Positions 35,942 to 45,632 of a stretch of DNA of 61,873 nt are shown here, in pieces (the stretch's first letter is position 1; each line of letters opens with the position of its first letter). A program made the position numbers and the translations under genes. The notes beneath the pieces were generated by a model. That model had not been told where the DNA came from and searched no databases. It was given only the letters and a program-made list of their open reading frames with translations. This DNA comes from Spirulinaceae cyanobacterium SM2_1_0. Its GTDB lineage: Bacteria > Cyanobacteriota > Cyanobacteriia > Cyanobacteriales > Spirulinaceae. The DNA is taken from contig JAAUTY010000024.1 in NCBI GenBank assembly GCA_012031265.1, positions 1 to 61,873 on the forward strand, written 5' to 3'.

Positions 35942-36868
35942 ATGACCAGTGATTTTCGCTTCCTGATGTTGGGAGCCATGTACGAAAACGGCGGCAACAC
36001 TACCCACCGTTTTCTGGACGGACACCCGCAACTGTATGTCTATCCCTTTGAATCGCAGATCGGCACGCGGTTGGTGAATGACGCCTTGAGTGCCACCTTT
36101 CCGGTGAAATATCGCTACCCGGTCTTCGATCTCGCCGCCACACCCTACCAGGACTACAAAGCGATCATCGACGAGGAGTGCAAGGTGCGGGCGCGCACGC
36201 CGCACGTCAGCAAGTTTCGTCATCTGCCGTTTGAGTTTAGCGACGACGAGCGCTGCGAAATTTATCAAAACTATGTCCAGGCGAGTGGGCGATCGCCCGG
36301 CAACAACGTCGCCGCCTTCTTTCGCGCTACCTTTGATGCCTGGAAGGACTACCGGCGCACGGGTGAAGAAGCTGTCTATGTCGGCTATAGCCCGATCTTC
36401 GTGGTCGATAGCGCCAAACTCCTTGACGATCTCCCCGGTGCCCACGTCTTGCACGTCGTCCGCAACCCTTGGTCAGCCTACGCAGATACCAAGAAGCGTC
36501 CTGTTCCGCTATCGCTGGTGAACTATATGCTCGGCTGGACGCTCAACCAGTACCATGCCCTGCTGTTCAAAGAACGCTACCCTGACCGTGTTCACATCGT
36601 CCGCGCTGAGGATGTCATGGCTGATGCTCAGAAAACGCTGGGTGCGGTCTGCGAAAAACTTGGCATCGAAACCGCCGCGAGTCTAAAAACGCCCAGTTGG
36701 AATGGTGAACCCCTGCAAGAAGTCTACCCTTGGGGCACGATCCGCAAGGCGACCCCGGCGGCTAATCTGGCGACCGCACAGGAGCTATCGGCTGCCGAGA
36801 GCGACGAGATCCGCCAGCGGACTTGGCAATACTTGGATGGGTTCGATTACCGCAATTTCTTGACCTAG
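35942..36868 (+). CDS. Sulfotransferase-family protein
   Basis: The 308-residue protein starts FRFLMLGAMYENGGNTTHR, a position equivalent to the 5'-phosphosulfate loop of PAPS-dependent sulfotransferases, though with a Gly/Asn-rich variant. HVVRNPWSAYADTKKR matches the 3'-phosphate motif (R-N-P-x-S/D). It would move sulfate from PAPS to a sugar, lipid or protein; the acceptor is unknown. The TAG stop (36866-36868) lies inside the CTAG flank of miniature element copy D, so the element sits exactly at the gene end. Confidence 0.75.
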   Translation: MTSDFRFLMLGAMYENGGNTTHRFLDGHPQLYVYPFESQIGTRLVNDALSATFPVKYRYPVFDLAATPYQDYKAIIDEECKVRARTPHVSKFRHLPFEFSDDERCEIYQNYVQASGRSPGNNVAAFFRATFDAWKDYRRTGEEAVYVGYSPIFVVDSAKLLDDLPGAHVLHVVRNPWSAYADTKKRPVPLSLVNYMLGWTLNQYHALLFKERYPDRVHIVRAEDVMADAQKTLGAVCEKLGIETAASLKTPSWNGEPLQEVYPWGTIRKATPAANLATAQELSAAESDEIRQRTWQYLDGFDYRNFLT

Positions 36869-36975
36869 TACAAGGCGGCGGAAATGAGATGCCCATTCAG
36901 GATCCGTAGGATGCCTGTATTGTCTGCACTCATCACTCAAAACTCAGAACTCAAAATTCCGCGTAGCGGTACTAG
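36865..36975 (+). mobile_element. Miniature element, copy D (103 bp)
   Basis: The core 36869-36971 begins TACAAGGCGGCGG and ends GCGTAGCGGTA, flanked by CTAG on both sides (36865-36868, 36972-36975). The first CTAG contains the stop codon of the sulfotransferase. It has four heptamers, with more base changes than copies A and C. Confidence 0.75.
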
Positions 36976-36976
36976 T

Positions 36977-37183
36977 GCCGATTCTTGGATTGGTATCTTG
37001 GTGCTGACGACCTTCGATGATGATGAATATAGGGTCAAATGTCTGGAGAAGCGCACGCTGATTGAGCAGATTGTCATGGCGATTCGCTCGGTACATCTTG
37101 GCTATCGTCAACGCGATCCGACCATTGCTCCCAAAGTTTTTTCGCGAGCACCTGTAGTAGGATGCTTGGTGCCAATAAATTAG
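36977..37183 (+). pseudogene. Remnant of a NarL-type response regulator receiver
   Basis: The frame directly after copy D reads ILVLTTFDDDEY, then IEQIVMAIRSVHLGY and PTIAPKVFSR. These correspond in order to the beta-4 region (V-L-T-T-F-D-D-D-E-Y) and the segment after the phospho-site lysine of NarL/LuxR-type regulators, such as A-I-x-x-V-x-x-G-x-x-x-x-x-P-x-I. About 20 residues between them are missing, as are the N-terminal phospho-aspartate region and the DNA-binding domain. This is a deletion relic, not a gene. Confidence 0.6.
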
Positions 37184-37267
37184 TGGTTGTGGAGTTGAGA
37201 TGAATTGGTTGACTCGCTGAGGGCGGTATTCCTCAGTCACCAAGCTTGCCACAGTCTGAGCGAGGCC

Positions 37268-39835
37268 TCAGGCACTCGAGGGTGATCGCGTCATGGAAGT
37301 ATCAAGCGCTGCCTGGGGGTAGACGATGCGTTGGTGGTTGTACTGCTGCCAGACGCGCACGAAGACCTCGGCGATGATCGGGAGTTCTTCACGCCGCAGG
37401 CCACATTCGCTGAGTTGATTGTCTTGCCAGCGGGCTTTGAAGATTTTATTGACCATGCTGAGGGCTGTTTCGGGTGTGACTTCTTTGAGCGATCGCAGGG
37501 CGGCCTCGCAGGCATCAGCGAGCATGACGATCCCGGTTTCGCGCGACTGCGGGATCGGGCCGTCGTAGCGAAAATCGGCTTCGGCGATTTCCTGACCTTT
37601 GGTTTGGGCTTGCTGTTTGGCTTGGAAATAGAAGTAGGAGATCAAAATCGTCCCCTGATGTTCGGGGATGAAGTCGCGTACCGCTTGCGGCAGACCGTGT
37701 TTGCGAGCCATGACTAGCCCTTCGCTGACGTGCTTTTTGATGATCTGAGCACTGAACTGTGGGTCGTCGATGGTGTCGTGTTTGTTGGGGCCACCCATCT
37801 GGTTTTCGATGAAGCCGAGGGGATCGTGCATTTTGCCGATGTCGTGGTAGAGCGTGCCGGTGCGAACCAGCTCGACATTACAATGCAGTTCGCGCGCTGC
37901 CGCTTCAGCCAGTGAGGCGACGAAGAGGGTGTGCTGAAAAGTGCCTGGGGCTTGGGTTGCCAGTCGTTTGAGCAGTGGCCGGTTGGGATTGGCCAGCTCG
38001 GCGAGGCGGATCGGCGTCACGAGGTCAAACAAGCGTTCGAGGTAGGGGGAAACCCCTAGGGCGACGACGCACCAAGCGAGGCCGGAGATGCCGAAGAGAG
38101 CGGCGCTGGCTAGTTGCACTGACCAGATCGTGCCAGCGGCGGCACTGGGGATCAGTGTCGCAATCAGATAAATGGCGCTCTGGGAGAGACCGCTGGCACC
38201 GCCGAGGAAGGCGAGTTCTTCGCGCGATCGCAGGCGGCCGGCGATCGCAGCGGCCAACAGCCCGCCGCTCGCGCCCGCTAGCAGGGGAGCGAGGCTAAAG
38301 GGTGCTCCGCCCTCGGTGCTGACGCTGCCGAAGGCGGATAGTCCAGTGATGAGGCTGACCTGAGTGATGGCGACAGCGGGATTGTAAAAGCTGCTGACCA
38401 ACAAGCCAGCGGCGGCAAAGTTGGTCTGCTGGATGTCGCGGATTTCCAGGGCGGGTGTGCTCAAGCTGACGACGCTGAGGAGACAAAGCAACAAGCGATC
38501 GCGGCAGCGCAGGCGAACATTGGTACGACGGCGGACGACTTCAAAAATACCAATGGCACCGGTCACGGCTCCAGCGGTCAGCACAAGGCCTTGCCAATCG
38601 ATCCCCCGCGCTGTTTTGCCGAACTCATCCAGCAAGACAAAGGCGCGCCGATCGATCGGTTCGCCTTGCCGCACGATGATTTCACCTTTTTCGACCGTGT
38701 AGCGGACTTCGTCAACTTGCTCAACTGCCTGGGCAGCCTGGAGCTTAGTAGCGTCACGGTCTTCAACCAAGTTGGGTTCGAGTAGGTTTGCCAGTACCTC
38801 GGTGGTAGCCGGTAGGGCAATCTGTTGGGGCACGAGTGATCGCAACTGTGTCCGCACTGCCTGCTGGATCAGACTGTCGGGCAAGCCGCGCGGGATACCC
38901 TGGGCAAGCATTTGCTCGGCTGCCTGCGTGATCCCCTGACGGGTCTCACGCCAGGCCTCGTCGGAGAGATCCAGAAAGAGTTGCCGCGTCGCCACCGAAA
39001 GTTCTTGCTCCGCCACCAGCACGGGTGTTGCCAGGGCTTGCTGATAGCCTTGACGTGCGAGCAGGATTTCGGCCAAGACGACTTGCAGAGCGCCTGTGCC
39101 GCTGCGCCGCCGGTGGGTGCGCAACTCGGCGATCGCCTGCTGGGCGGCTAAAGCCGAGGGCGGGGTCAGACTGGTTTCTGCATCTGGCACTTCAGCGTCC
39201 CCAGGCTCCGCCTCGGGCTTCAGCCAGATCGTCTCTGCCAGTGCTGTCGCGAGTTCGTCAGCCGTCAATTCGCCTTGTTGCTCAGCGGCGCGCGCGATTT
39301 CCTGCCATTCGGTATGACTGGTGCTGCGGAGGTAGCGCTGCGAGGGCAGTGTGAGCGTGGCTTCGGCCGCGAAAGGAAATTCACCGGCCAACTGGCGCAT
39401 CTGCTCCATATCAGCCAGAAATGTATCCAACTTTTGCTGAATGGCTTGGGTCGCCTCGGTGTCAATCTTGAGCACTTGCACAGAGCCAGTCTCTGCTGCC
39501 TTGCGTTCCTGGCGAGTGATTTCTTCATCTGCTACCGAGGCATCGCGCGGCGCTCGCTCGGTGTAGGGTGCGCGCATATCCACCTTCAAGCTGGGTTGAT
39601 TGTAGAAGCGATAGCCGACGACGCTGGTCAGCGCAATGGCGACGAGCGCAAACATCAGTGGGTCGGGAATGCTGGCTCGCTGCGGACGGCGTGCGTCTCC
39701 TAGCGCCCAAGTGGAGCGGGTGGGCGGGCGATGTCCGTTAGTGGTACCTAATTCAGCGAGGGGCTTGTCAGCCGCGTGGCGGGAGGCTGACAGCCGTTGC
39801 ATGAGGGGCTGAATCAGTTGGTGTAGAGCGTTCAT
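37268..39835 (-). CDS. 7TM-HD phosphodiesterase, PgpH-like
   Basis: The 855-residue protein has one N-terminal membrane segment (about 62-78), a large extracytoplasmic helical region (about 80-390, 7TMR-HDED type), seven hydrophobic helices (about 410-620) and a cytoplasmic HD domain with HDIGK around residue 660 and FIPEHQGT later. This is the architecture of PgpH, which hydrolyses cyclic di-AMP. Cyanobacteria use c-di-AMP for osmotic and day/night control, so this role is plausible. All HD metal ligands appear present. Length fits the family. Confidence 0.88.
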   Translation of the reverse strand: MNALHQLIQPLMQRLSASRHAADKPLAELGTTNGHRPPTRSTWALGDARRPQRASIPDPLMFALVAIALTSVVGYRFYNQPSLKVDMRAPYTERAPRDASVADEEITRQERKAAETGSVQVLKIDTEATQAIQQKLDTFLADMEQMRQLAGEFPFAAEATLTLPSQRYLRSTSHTEWQEIARAAEQQGELTADELATALAETIWLKPEAEPGDAEVPDAETSLTPPSALAAQQAIAELRTHRRRSGTGALQVVLAEILLARQGYQQALATPVLVAEQELSVATRQLFLDLSDEAWRETRQGITQAAEQMLAQGIPRGLPDSLIQQAVRTQLRSLVPQQIALPATTEVLANLLEPNLVEDRDATKLQAAQAVEQVDEVRYTVEKGEIIVRQGEPIDRRAFVLLDEFGKTARGIDWQGLVLTAGAVTGAIGIFEVVRRRTNVRLRCRDRLLLCLLSVVSLSTPALEIRDIQQTNFAAAGLLVSSFYNPAVAITQVSLITGLSAFGSVSTEGGAPFSLAPLLAGASGGLLAAAIAGRLRSREELAFLGGASGLSQSAIYLIATLIPSAAAGTIWSVQLASAALFGISGLAWCVVALGVSPYLERLFDLVTPIRLAELANPNRPLLKRLATQAPGTFQHTLFVASLAEAAARELHCNVELVRTGTLYHDIGKMHDPLGFIENQMGGPNKHDTIDDPQFSAQIIKKHVSEGLVMARKHGLPQAVRDFIPEHQGTILISYFYFQAKQQAQTKGQEIAEADFRYDGPIPQSRETGIVMLADACEAALRSLKEVTPETALSMVNKIFKARWQDNQLSECGLRREELPIIAEVFVRVWQQYNHQRIVYPQAALDTSMTRSPSSA

Positions 39836-40167
39836 GGCGTTTGCAACGTGAGAGTGGGTCGGGAGTAGAATGAACCGGTTGCACAGGCCTCCATCCTAGC
39901 CAATGGAGGCTATTGTATGGAATTTGTCGCCTGATTGTCGCTGGGGTGATCGCCTGGAAGCTCAGTATGACAGCGGTTGTCTTTGTGGTGATGGCTGGTG
40001 CGGCTGGCGATCGCGCGCGCCCGGAGCGCGCTAGCTCCTAAAGCTGCAACCAAGCTCGCCACCGCCGCCCGCTAAAATCCTGACAAATTTCTGAATTTTC
40101 CTGGTGCGCTCCCAGTGGACTGCTAAGCTGAGGCGAAATTTGGCGGCCGTAGGAGCACGATCACGAC
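39836..40167. other. Intergenic region between divergent genes
   Basis: 332 bp without a supported gene. A small inverted repeat, GCCTCCA at 39890-39896 with its complement about ten bases later, is present. GC-rich repeats (GCGCGC) near 40013-40031 may fold. The last bases before the VWA gene include AGGAG (40151-40155). Confidence 0.35.
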
Positions 40168-40788
40168 GTGAGCAATAATTCCCTCGTTGAACAGCGCGAC
40201 TATACCTTAATTATCGATAAAAGCGGCAGTATGTCGTCGCCAGAGCGACCGGGCGGGCGGAGTCGCTGGGTCGCGGTGCAAGAATCCACCCTGGCCCTCG
40301 CCAAGAAGTGTGAAGAACTCGATCCCGACGGTATCACCATCTATTTATTCTCCGGGCAGTTCAAGCGCTATGACAATGTGACCTCGGACAAGGTGACGCA
40401 AATTTTTGCCGAGCACCAACCGATGGGCAAAACGGATCTGGCGAGTGTGCTCTACGACGCGCTGGATAACTATTTTCAACGCAAGGAGGCTGGCGAGGCG
40501 AAGCCCAATGGCGAAACGATCATCGTGATTACCGATGGCGAACCCAGTGATCGCCGTTCGGTCATGCGCCTGATTGTCGAGGCTTCACGTAAGATCGACC
40601 GCGATGAGGAGCTGGGGATTTCCTTGATTCAAGTGGGGCGCGACAAGCTGGCGATGCAGTTCTTGCAAGCGCTCGACGATCAGCTCGAGGGGGCGGGTGC
40701 GAAGTTTGACATTGTGGATACGGTGACGATTGAAGATATGCAGGGACGCGACTTGGCTGACGTTTTGTTGAAGGCGGTTGTGGATTAG
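40168..40788 (+). CDS. VWA-domain protein
   Basis: The 206-residue protein is a single von Willebrand A domain. The metal-ion-dependent adhesion site is intact: D17-x-S19-x-S21 (DKSGS), the Thr of GKTDL and the Asp of VITDGEPSD. Such soluble VWA proteins are metal-dependent interaction modules, often acting with AAA+ chaperones; no partner is adjacent. The start is GTG 40168 with AGGAG upstream. It is followed by a DUF760 gene after 177 bp. Confidence 0.87.
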   Translation: MSNNSLVEQRDYTLIIDKSGSMSSPERPGGRSRWVAVQESTLALAKKCEELDPDGITIYLFSGQFKRYDNVTSDKVTQIFAEHQPMGKTDLASVLYDALDNYFQRKEAGEAKPNGETIIVITDGEPSDRRSVMRLIVEASRKIDRDEELGISLIQVGRDKLAMQFLQALDDQLEGAGAKFDIVDTVTIEDMQGRDLADVLLKAVVD

Positions 40789-40965
40789 AGCGACCGTCAT
40801 CGGCGGCGTCAGCGTGCCAGGGGACAGAATCGCAAGCAGCTTGCTCACCGCTGCCTGTGAACTGGCGTTAGTATGGAAAGTGTGATTTGGGTTTTCGCGA
40901 GCACTGGATCGTGCGGTGATGAGCGAAGGTTATGAGTTGCAAGCAGTCATCGCGCTGGGAGATGA

Positions 40966-41304
40966 GTGGTGAGTAGCGAGAGCAAGCGAGAGCGCAGGTT
41001 TGTGGACGACCGTGAAGCGGGCAACCAGCTTTGGCAATATGTCAAAAATTTGAGTCCCGAGGCGATCGCCCAGCTCTCGAAGCCGCAATCGCCAGAGGTG
41101 TCGAGTATCATGGAGCGCAATATTATCGGCTTGCTCGGTTCGCTGCCGTCGGAGCATTTTGAGGTGACGGTCACGACTAATCGCGAGCATCTCGGTCGCC
41201 TGCTCGCGTCCGCAATTGTCAGTGGTTACTTTCTGCGGAATGCTGAGCAGCGCCTCGATTTTGAGCAGCGTCTGCACAATCTGGATGGCGATCGCTCGGA
41301 ATAA
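40966..41304 (+). CDS. DUF760 protein
   Basis: The 112-residue protein matches the cyanobacterial and plastid DUF760 family. NQLWQYVKNLSPEAIAQLS, then SSIMERNIIGLLGSLPSE and LASAIVSGYFLRNAEQR appear in the family order. The function is not established. It starts at one of two consecutive GTG codons (40966 or 40969). The product is helical, acidic-basic mixed and soluble. Confidence 0.88.
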   Translation: MVSSESKRERRFVDDREAGNQLWQYVKNLSPEAIAQLSKPQSPEVSSIMERNIIGLLGSLPSEHFEVTVTTNREHLGRLLASAIVSGYFLRNAEQRLDFEQRLHNLDGDRSE

Positions 41305-41396
41305 GACCGAATAAAACCCGCATCGCACCCGTTTCTGGTGGACAGCCGCAACGCGGTAAAGTTGGGTAGTGTCCCTCAGCCTGGAGGCCTTTCCTG

Positions 41397-42448
41397 ATGC
41401 TGGCTCAGCTTCTCGCCGCCACCGTCGCGCTCGGCAGCGTCACCTTTTATCTCGCCGCATTCTTCTTTCCGGAAGTTCACCGTCGGCGCGACTTTATCTG
41501 GAGTGGAGTTGGCTTCTTTTATGCACTGGTGCTCTGGCTCTGTGCCGGCCGCCTGACCGGGGGCGTGCTGCTGGGTCAGGTGGCGAGCGTCTCGCTACTC
41601 GTCTGGCTGGGCAGCCAAACGCTCTTGCTGCGCCGCCAACAAGCGGCACCCGAGGATAAAACAGCCGTCTCGCCTGCGGTTCAGGAGCAGGTCAAAGGCT
41701 TCTCGTTTGGCAAACTCTTGGCTCCTCTGACTAATCGTTTCCAGCGCCAACCACAGGCTGCGACCCCGAAACCGGAAACCGTCGCTACGCTCGTGGACGA
41801 AGTGGCGACGGCAGCAGAGGCCGCCGTTGCCCCGGACGCCGAAGTTGCCCCCCCGAGACTGAAGCCCCTGAATCTGACCTGGCTGAGACAGAGGTAAACG
41901 CCGCGGCTGCGATCGCACCCGCTGAACTAGACCCCGTTGCCTCGGATGTGGCTGAGGATCTGGATCAACCCACATCCCCCGAACCTGACGCCGAGGCAGC
42001 GCCTCGCTATCGGCCGGAGGAAGCAGCCTCAAACTGGCCGACCGATGCAGTCACGGCGTCGGGCTGGGTAGACGACGACGCTGAAACGACGAATTGGCCC
42101 GACGACGAACCGGCTGATGCCGAACCCGACGCTGCCACCGAGGCAGCCAATTGGGTTGATACGCCAGAGATCGCGATCGATGTTGAAGGGACAGCGGCTG
42201 AGCCGGAGGCGGCTCCCGAACCGGCCGCCGAGGTTGAGGTTGATGCTCAGGCGATCGCCAATGCCGAACCAGTCGCTGAATCGGAACCCGCGCTGGCAGC
42301 GGTGCCAGACGTGGCAGTGATCCAGTCGCTCAATGAACTGCCGAGCGAAGACTTGGAGGCTACCGCCGATTCTGAGGTGGGTGCCGCTGAGACCACAGCC
42401 GCATCCGAGACCGAAAGTTGGGACAAAGGCCAAGAATCCGCTTGGTGA
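41397..42448 (+). pseudogene. ycf66: Ycf66-family protein, frameshifted in a C7 run
   Basis: The first frame (41397-41897) encodes a Ycf66 N-terminus: two to three membrane helices with SVTFYLAAFFFPEVHRRRDF and FIWSGVGFFYALVLW. It ends shortly after a run of seven C at 41848-41854. One added C would continue in frame as PPETEAPESDLAETEV and join the second frame (41948-42448), giving a protein of about 350 residues with the long acidic Glu/Ala/Asp tail usual for cyanobacterial Ycf66. Ycf66 is a conserved plastid and cyanobacterial membrane protein without a firm function. The break may be real, slippage, or a sequence error. Confidence 0.8.
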
Positions 42449-42517
42449 GGTTGAAGCTGACGGCAGGCGTCATTGATAATGAGAGCAAATGTTTCTGTCT
42501 CTCTCCCCTGCAAGCCT

Positions 42518-45397
42518 GTGAGCGCACCCAAAAGCTACAAAGACACCGTTAATTTACCCAAAACCGACTTTAGTATGCGCGCCAACTCGGTGCAGCGTGA
42601 GCCAGAGTTGCAAGCTTTCTGGGATGAGCAGCAGATTTATCAGCGCTTGGCAGTAGAGAACCCGGGCGATCGCTTCATCCTCCACGACGGCCCGCCCTAT
42701 GCCAATGGCTCGCTCCACATGGGCCACGCGCTCAACAAAATCCTCAAAGACATCATCAACAAATATAAACTCCTGCGCGGCTACAAAGTCCGCTACGTGC
42801 CCGGTTGGGACTGCCACGGCCTGCCGATCGAGCTGAAAGTCCTGCAAGCAATGCCGAGCAAAGCACGGCAAGCGCTAACGCCGATCGAGTTGCGCCGCCA
42901 GGCCCGCGATTTTGCCCTCAAAGTCATCGATGAACAGCGCCAAGGTTTCCAGCGCTTCGGGGTCTGGGGCAACTGGGAGCAGCCCTATATGACCTTGCAA
43001 CCTGAATACGAAGCCGCGCAGATTGCTGTGTTCGGCCGCATGGCGCTCAAGGGCTATATCTATCGCGGTCTCAAGGCGGTTCACTGGAGTCCTAGCTCGC
43101 AGACGGCATTGGCGGAAGCGGAGCTGGAATATCCGGAGGGGCATACCTCGCGCAGCATCTATGTCGCCTTCCCGCTGACTCAAGCGGCTCCTGCCGTTGC
43201 CGAGCAACTGTCGCCGTTCTTACCGCATCTGGGGGTGGCGATCTGGACGACGACCCCCTGGACGATTCCCGCCAACCTGGCGGTGTCGGTGAATCCGGAC
43301 TTGGAGTATGCCGTCGTTGAAAGGACAGATGCGGGGGCAACGCCGCAATATCTGCTGGTCGCGGCGGAATTGGTGGAGCGTCTGGCGACGAAATTTGCCC
43401 AGCCGCTGGCGGTGAAAACGACGCTGCCCGGTCGCGCTCTGGAGCATTGCACCTATAAACATCCCCTCTTTGACCGCGAGAGCGAGATCCTGATCGGCGG
43501 CGACTATGTGACGACGGAATCCGGCACGGGTCTCGTGCATACCGCTCCCGGTCACGGTCAGGAGGACTTCCAAGTCGGCCAGCGCTACGGACTGCCGATC
43601 CTCTCGCCCGTCGATGAGCGCGGCAACTTTACGGCTGAAGCAGGACCATTTGCGGGGCTGAATGTGCTCAATGGCGGCAACGATGCCGTGATCGCAGCCC
43701 TGACCGAGGCTAAGGCCTTGTTGCTCGAAGAAGCCTACGTTCACAAATATCCCTACGATTGGCGCACCAAAAAACCGACGATTTTCCGCGCCACTGAGCA
43801 GTGGTTTGCCTCCGTGGAAGGGTTCCGGGAGGAAGCGATGCAGGCGATCGCCTCAGTGCGCTGGATTCCGGCTCAGGGCGAAAACAGGATTGTCGGCATG
43901 GTGGGCGATCGCGCTGACTGGTGCATCTCGCGCCAGCGCAGTTGGGGGATGCCGATCCCGGTTTTTTATGACGAAGAAACCAATGAGCCGCTGCTGAATG
44001 AGGCGACATTGAACCATATCCAGACGCTCTTCGCTGAACATGGCTCGGATGCTTGGTGGGAGCTGCCGGTAGCGGACTTGTTGCCGGAAAACTATCGCCA
44101 CAATGGCCGCACCTACCGCAAGGGCATGGACACGATGGATGTCTGGTTCGACTCTGGCTCCTCTTGGGCGGCGGTTGCCCAGCAGCGCGAAGAACTGGGC
44201 TATCCCGCCGATATGTACCTGGAAGGCTCCGACCAACACCGGGGCTGGTTCCAGTCCAGCTTGCTTACCAGTGTCGCCGCCAATGGTTGCGCGCCCTACA
44301 AAACGGTCTTGACCCACGGCTTCGCGCTCGATGAAAAAGGGCACAAAATGAGCAAGTCCCTGGGCAATGTCGTCGATCCACTGGTGATCATCAATGGCGG
44401 CAAAAATCAAAAGCAAGAACCACCCTATGGCGCGGATATTTTGCGGCTCTGGGTGTCGTCGGTGGACTATTCCTCAGATGTGCCGATCGGCAAAAATATC
44501 CTCAAGCAACTCGCCGATGTCTATCGCAAGATCCGCAACACGGCACGCTTTTTGCTGGGTAACTTGCACGATTTCGACCCGGCTCGCGATGCCATGACCT
44601 ATGAGCAGTTGCCCGAACTTGATCGCTATATGTTGCATCGGATTGGTGAGGTCTTCAGCGAGGTGACGGACGCTTTTGAGAGTTTCCAGTTCTTCCGGTT
44701 CTTCCAGACGGTGCAAAATTTCTGCGTTGTTGATCTCTCGAATTTCTACCTCGACATTGCCAAAGATCGCCTCTACATTTCCGCCCTCGATTCGCCGCGT
44801 CGGCGCAGTTGTCAGACGGTGCTGGCGATCGCTCTCGAAAATCTCGCCAAGGCGGTCGCGCCCGTCCTGATGCACATGGCTGAGGACATCTGGCAATCCT
44901 TGCCCTACCCTACGCCGCATCAATCCGTGTTTGCGGCGGGCTGGGTGCCACGCGATGACCAGTGGCAACAGCCGCAGCTAGCCGCCACCTGGGAAAAACT
45001 GCGCGCGGTGCGGGCGGAGGTCAATAAAGTCCTGGAACAGGCGCGGACTGAGAAGGCGATCGGCTCGTCGCTGGACGCCAAAGTGTTGCTCTACACGCCG
45101 GATACTGACCTGCGACAGTTACTTGATCGGCTCAACCCAGCCGATAGCCTCGGTCAACAACGGGTGGACGCACTGCGCTACCTCGTCCTTGCCTCGCAGG
45201 TAGAATTAACCGACTCAGCCGACGCTATCCAGACCGCGACCTATCGCAGCGAAACCGATTGGCTGACCGTCGGTGTCGTCAAAGCTGAGGGAGAAAAGTG
45301 CGATCGCTGCTGGAACTACTCCACCCAGGTCGGTGATTCATCGGATGACCCGACGATTTGTGAACGCTGTGTGGGGGCATTGGTCGGCACATTCTGA
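42518..45397 (+). CDS. ileS: Isoleucyl-tRNA synthetase
   Basis: This class I synthetase of about 959 residues charges tRNA-Ile. It has the HIGH motif as HMGH in [17 protein letters not shown] in HKMSKSLGN, a CP1 editing domain, and the C-terminal zinc finger with CDRCWNYS and CERC. The N-terminus SYKDTVNLPKTDF matches the family, which favours GTG 42518; ATG 42479 or TTG 42473 would add 13 to 15 poor residues. There is no CAAD insertion, in contrast to the valS product in this window. It lies 69 bp after the ycf66 tail. Confidence 0.96.
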   Translation: MSAPKSYKDTVNLPKTDFSMRANSVQREPELQAFWDEQQIYQRLAVENPGDRFILHDGPPYANGSLHMGHALNKILKDIINKYKLLRGYKVRYVPGWDCHGLPIELKVLQAMPSKARQALTPIELRRQARDFALKVIDEQRQGFQRFGVWGNWEQPYMTLQPEYEAAQIAVFGRMALKGYIYRGLKAVHWSPSSQTALAEAELEYPEGHTSRSIYVAFPLTQAAPAVAEQLSPFLPHLGVAIWTTTPWTIPANLAVSVNPDLEYAVVERTDAGATPQYLLVAAELVERLATKFAQPLAVKTTLPGRALEHCTYKHPLFDRESEILIGGDYVTTESGTGLVHTAPGHGQEDFQVGQRYGLPILSPVDERGNFTAEAGPFAGLNVLNGGNDAVIAALTEAKALLLEEAYVHKYPYDWRTKKPTIFRATEQWFASVEGFREEAMQAIASVRWIPAQGENRIVGMVGDRADWCISRQRSWGMPIPVFYDEETNEPLLNEATLNHIQTLFAEHGSDAWWELPVADLLPENYRHNGRTYRKGMDTMDVWFDSGSSWAAVAQQREELGYPADMYLEGSDQHRGWFQSSLLTSVAANGCAPYKTVLTHGFALDEKGHKMSKSLGNVVDPLVIINGGKNQKQEPPYGADILRLWVSSVDYSSDVPIGKNILKQLADVYRKIRNTARFLLGNLHDFDPARDAMTYEQLPELDRYMLHRIGEVFSEVTDAFESFQFFRFFQTVQNFCVVDLSNFYLDIAKDRLYISALDSPRRRSCQTVLAIALENLAKAVAPVLMHMAEDIWQSLPYPTPHQSVFAAGWVPRDDQWQQPQLAATWEKLRAVRAEVNKVLEQARTEKAIGSSLDAKVLLYTPDTDLRQLLDRLNPADSLGQQRVDALRYLVLASQVELTDSADAIQTATYRSETDWLTVGVVKAEGEKCDRCWNYSTQVGDSSDDPTICERCVGALVGTF

Positions 45398-45632
45398 AGC
45401 TCTGATGCGGCGAGGAGTCCCGATACTGAGCACAATAAAATCAAAGCATTCCGTTGTTTTCAAGAGTTAAGAATTTCTGGGTTGTCCAGGGTCAACCTCA
45501 TCGGTGGCAAAACAACTCTGGAAAACCACGATGTATTCCGCAGGGAGTTGCACCGTCAGCCCTTGCTGCCCTCTCAACGAAAGTCCAGCAAACCGAGAAA
45601 ATTACGGGCGCTGTAATCGCCTGCTATTCCTT
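45398..45632. other. Spacer between ileS and the symporter gene
   Basis: The symporter frame is open from 45504, but the residues before Met 45633 are Cys- and Asn-rich and do not look coding. No terminator or riboswitch was recognised. Confidence 0.35.

Noticed and set aside
45504-45632. 43-residue extension of the symporter
   Set aside because: Cys/Asn-rich and lacking transporter similarity; ATG 45633 fits the first helix.
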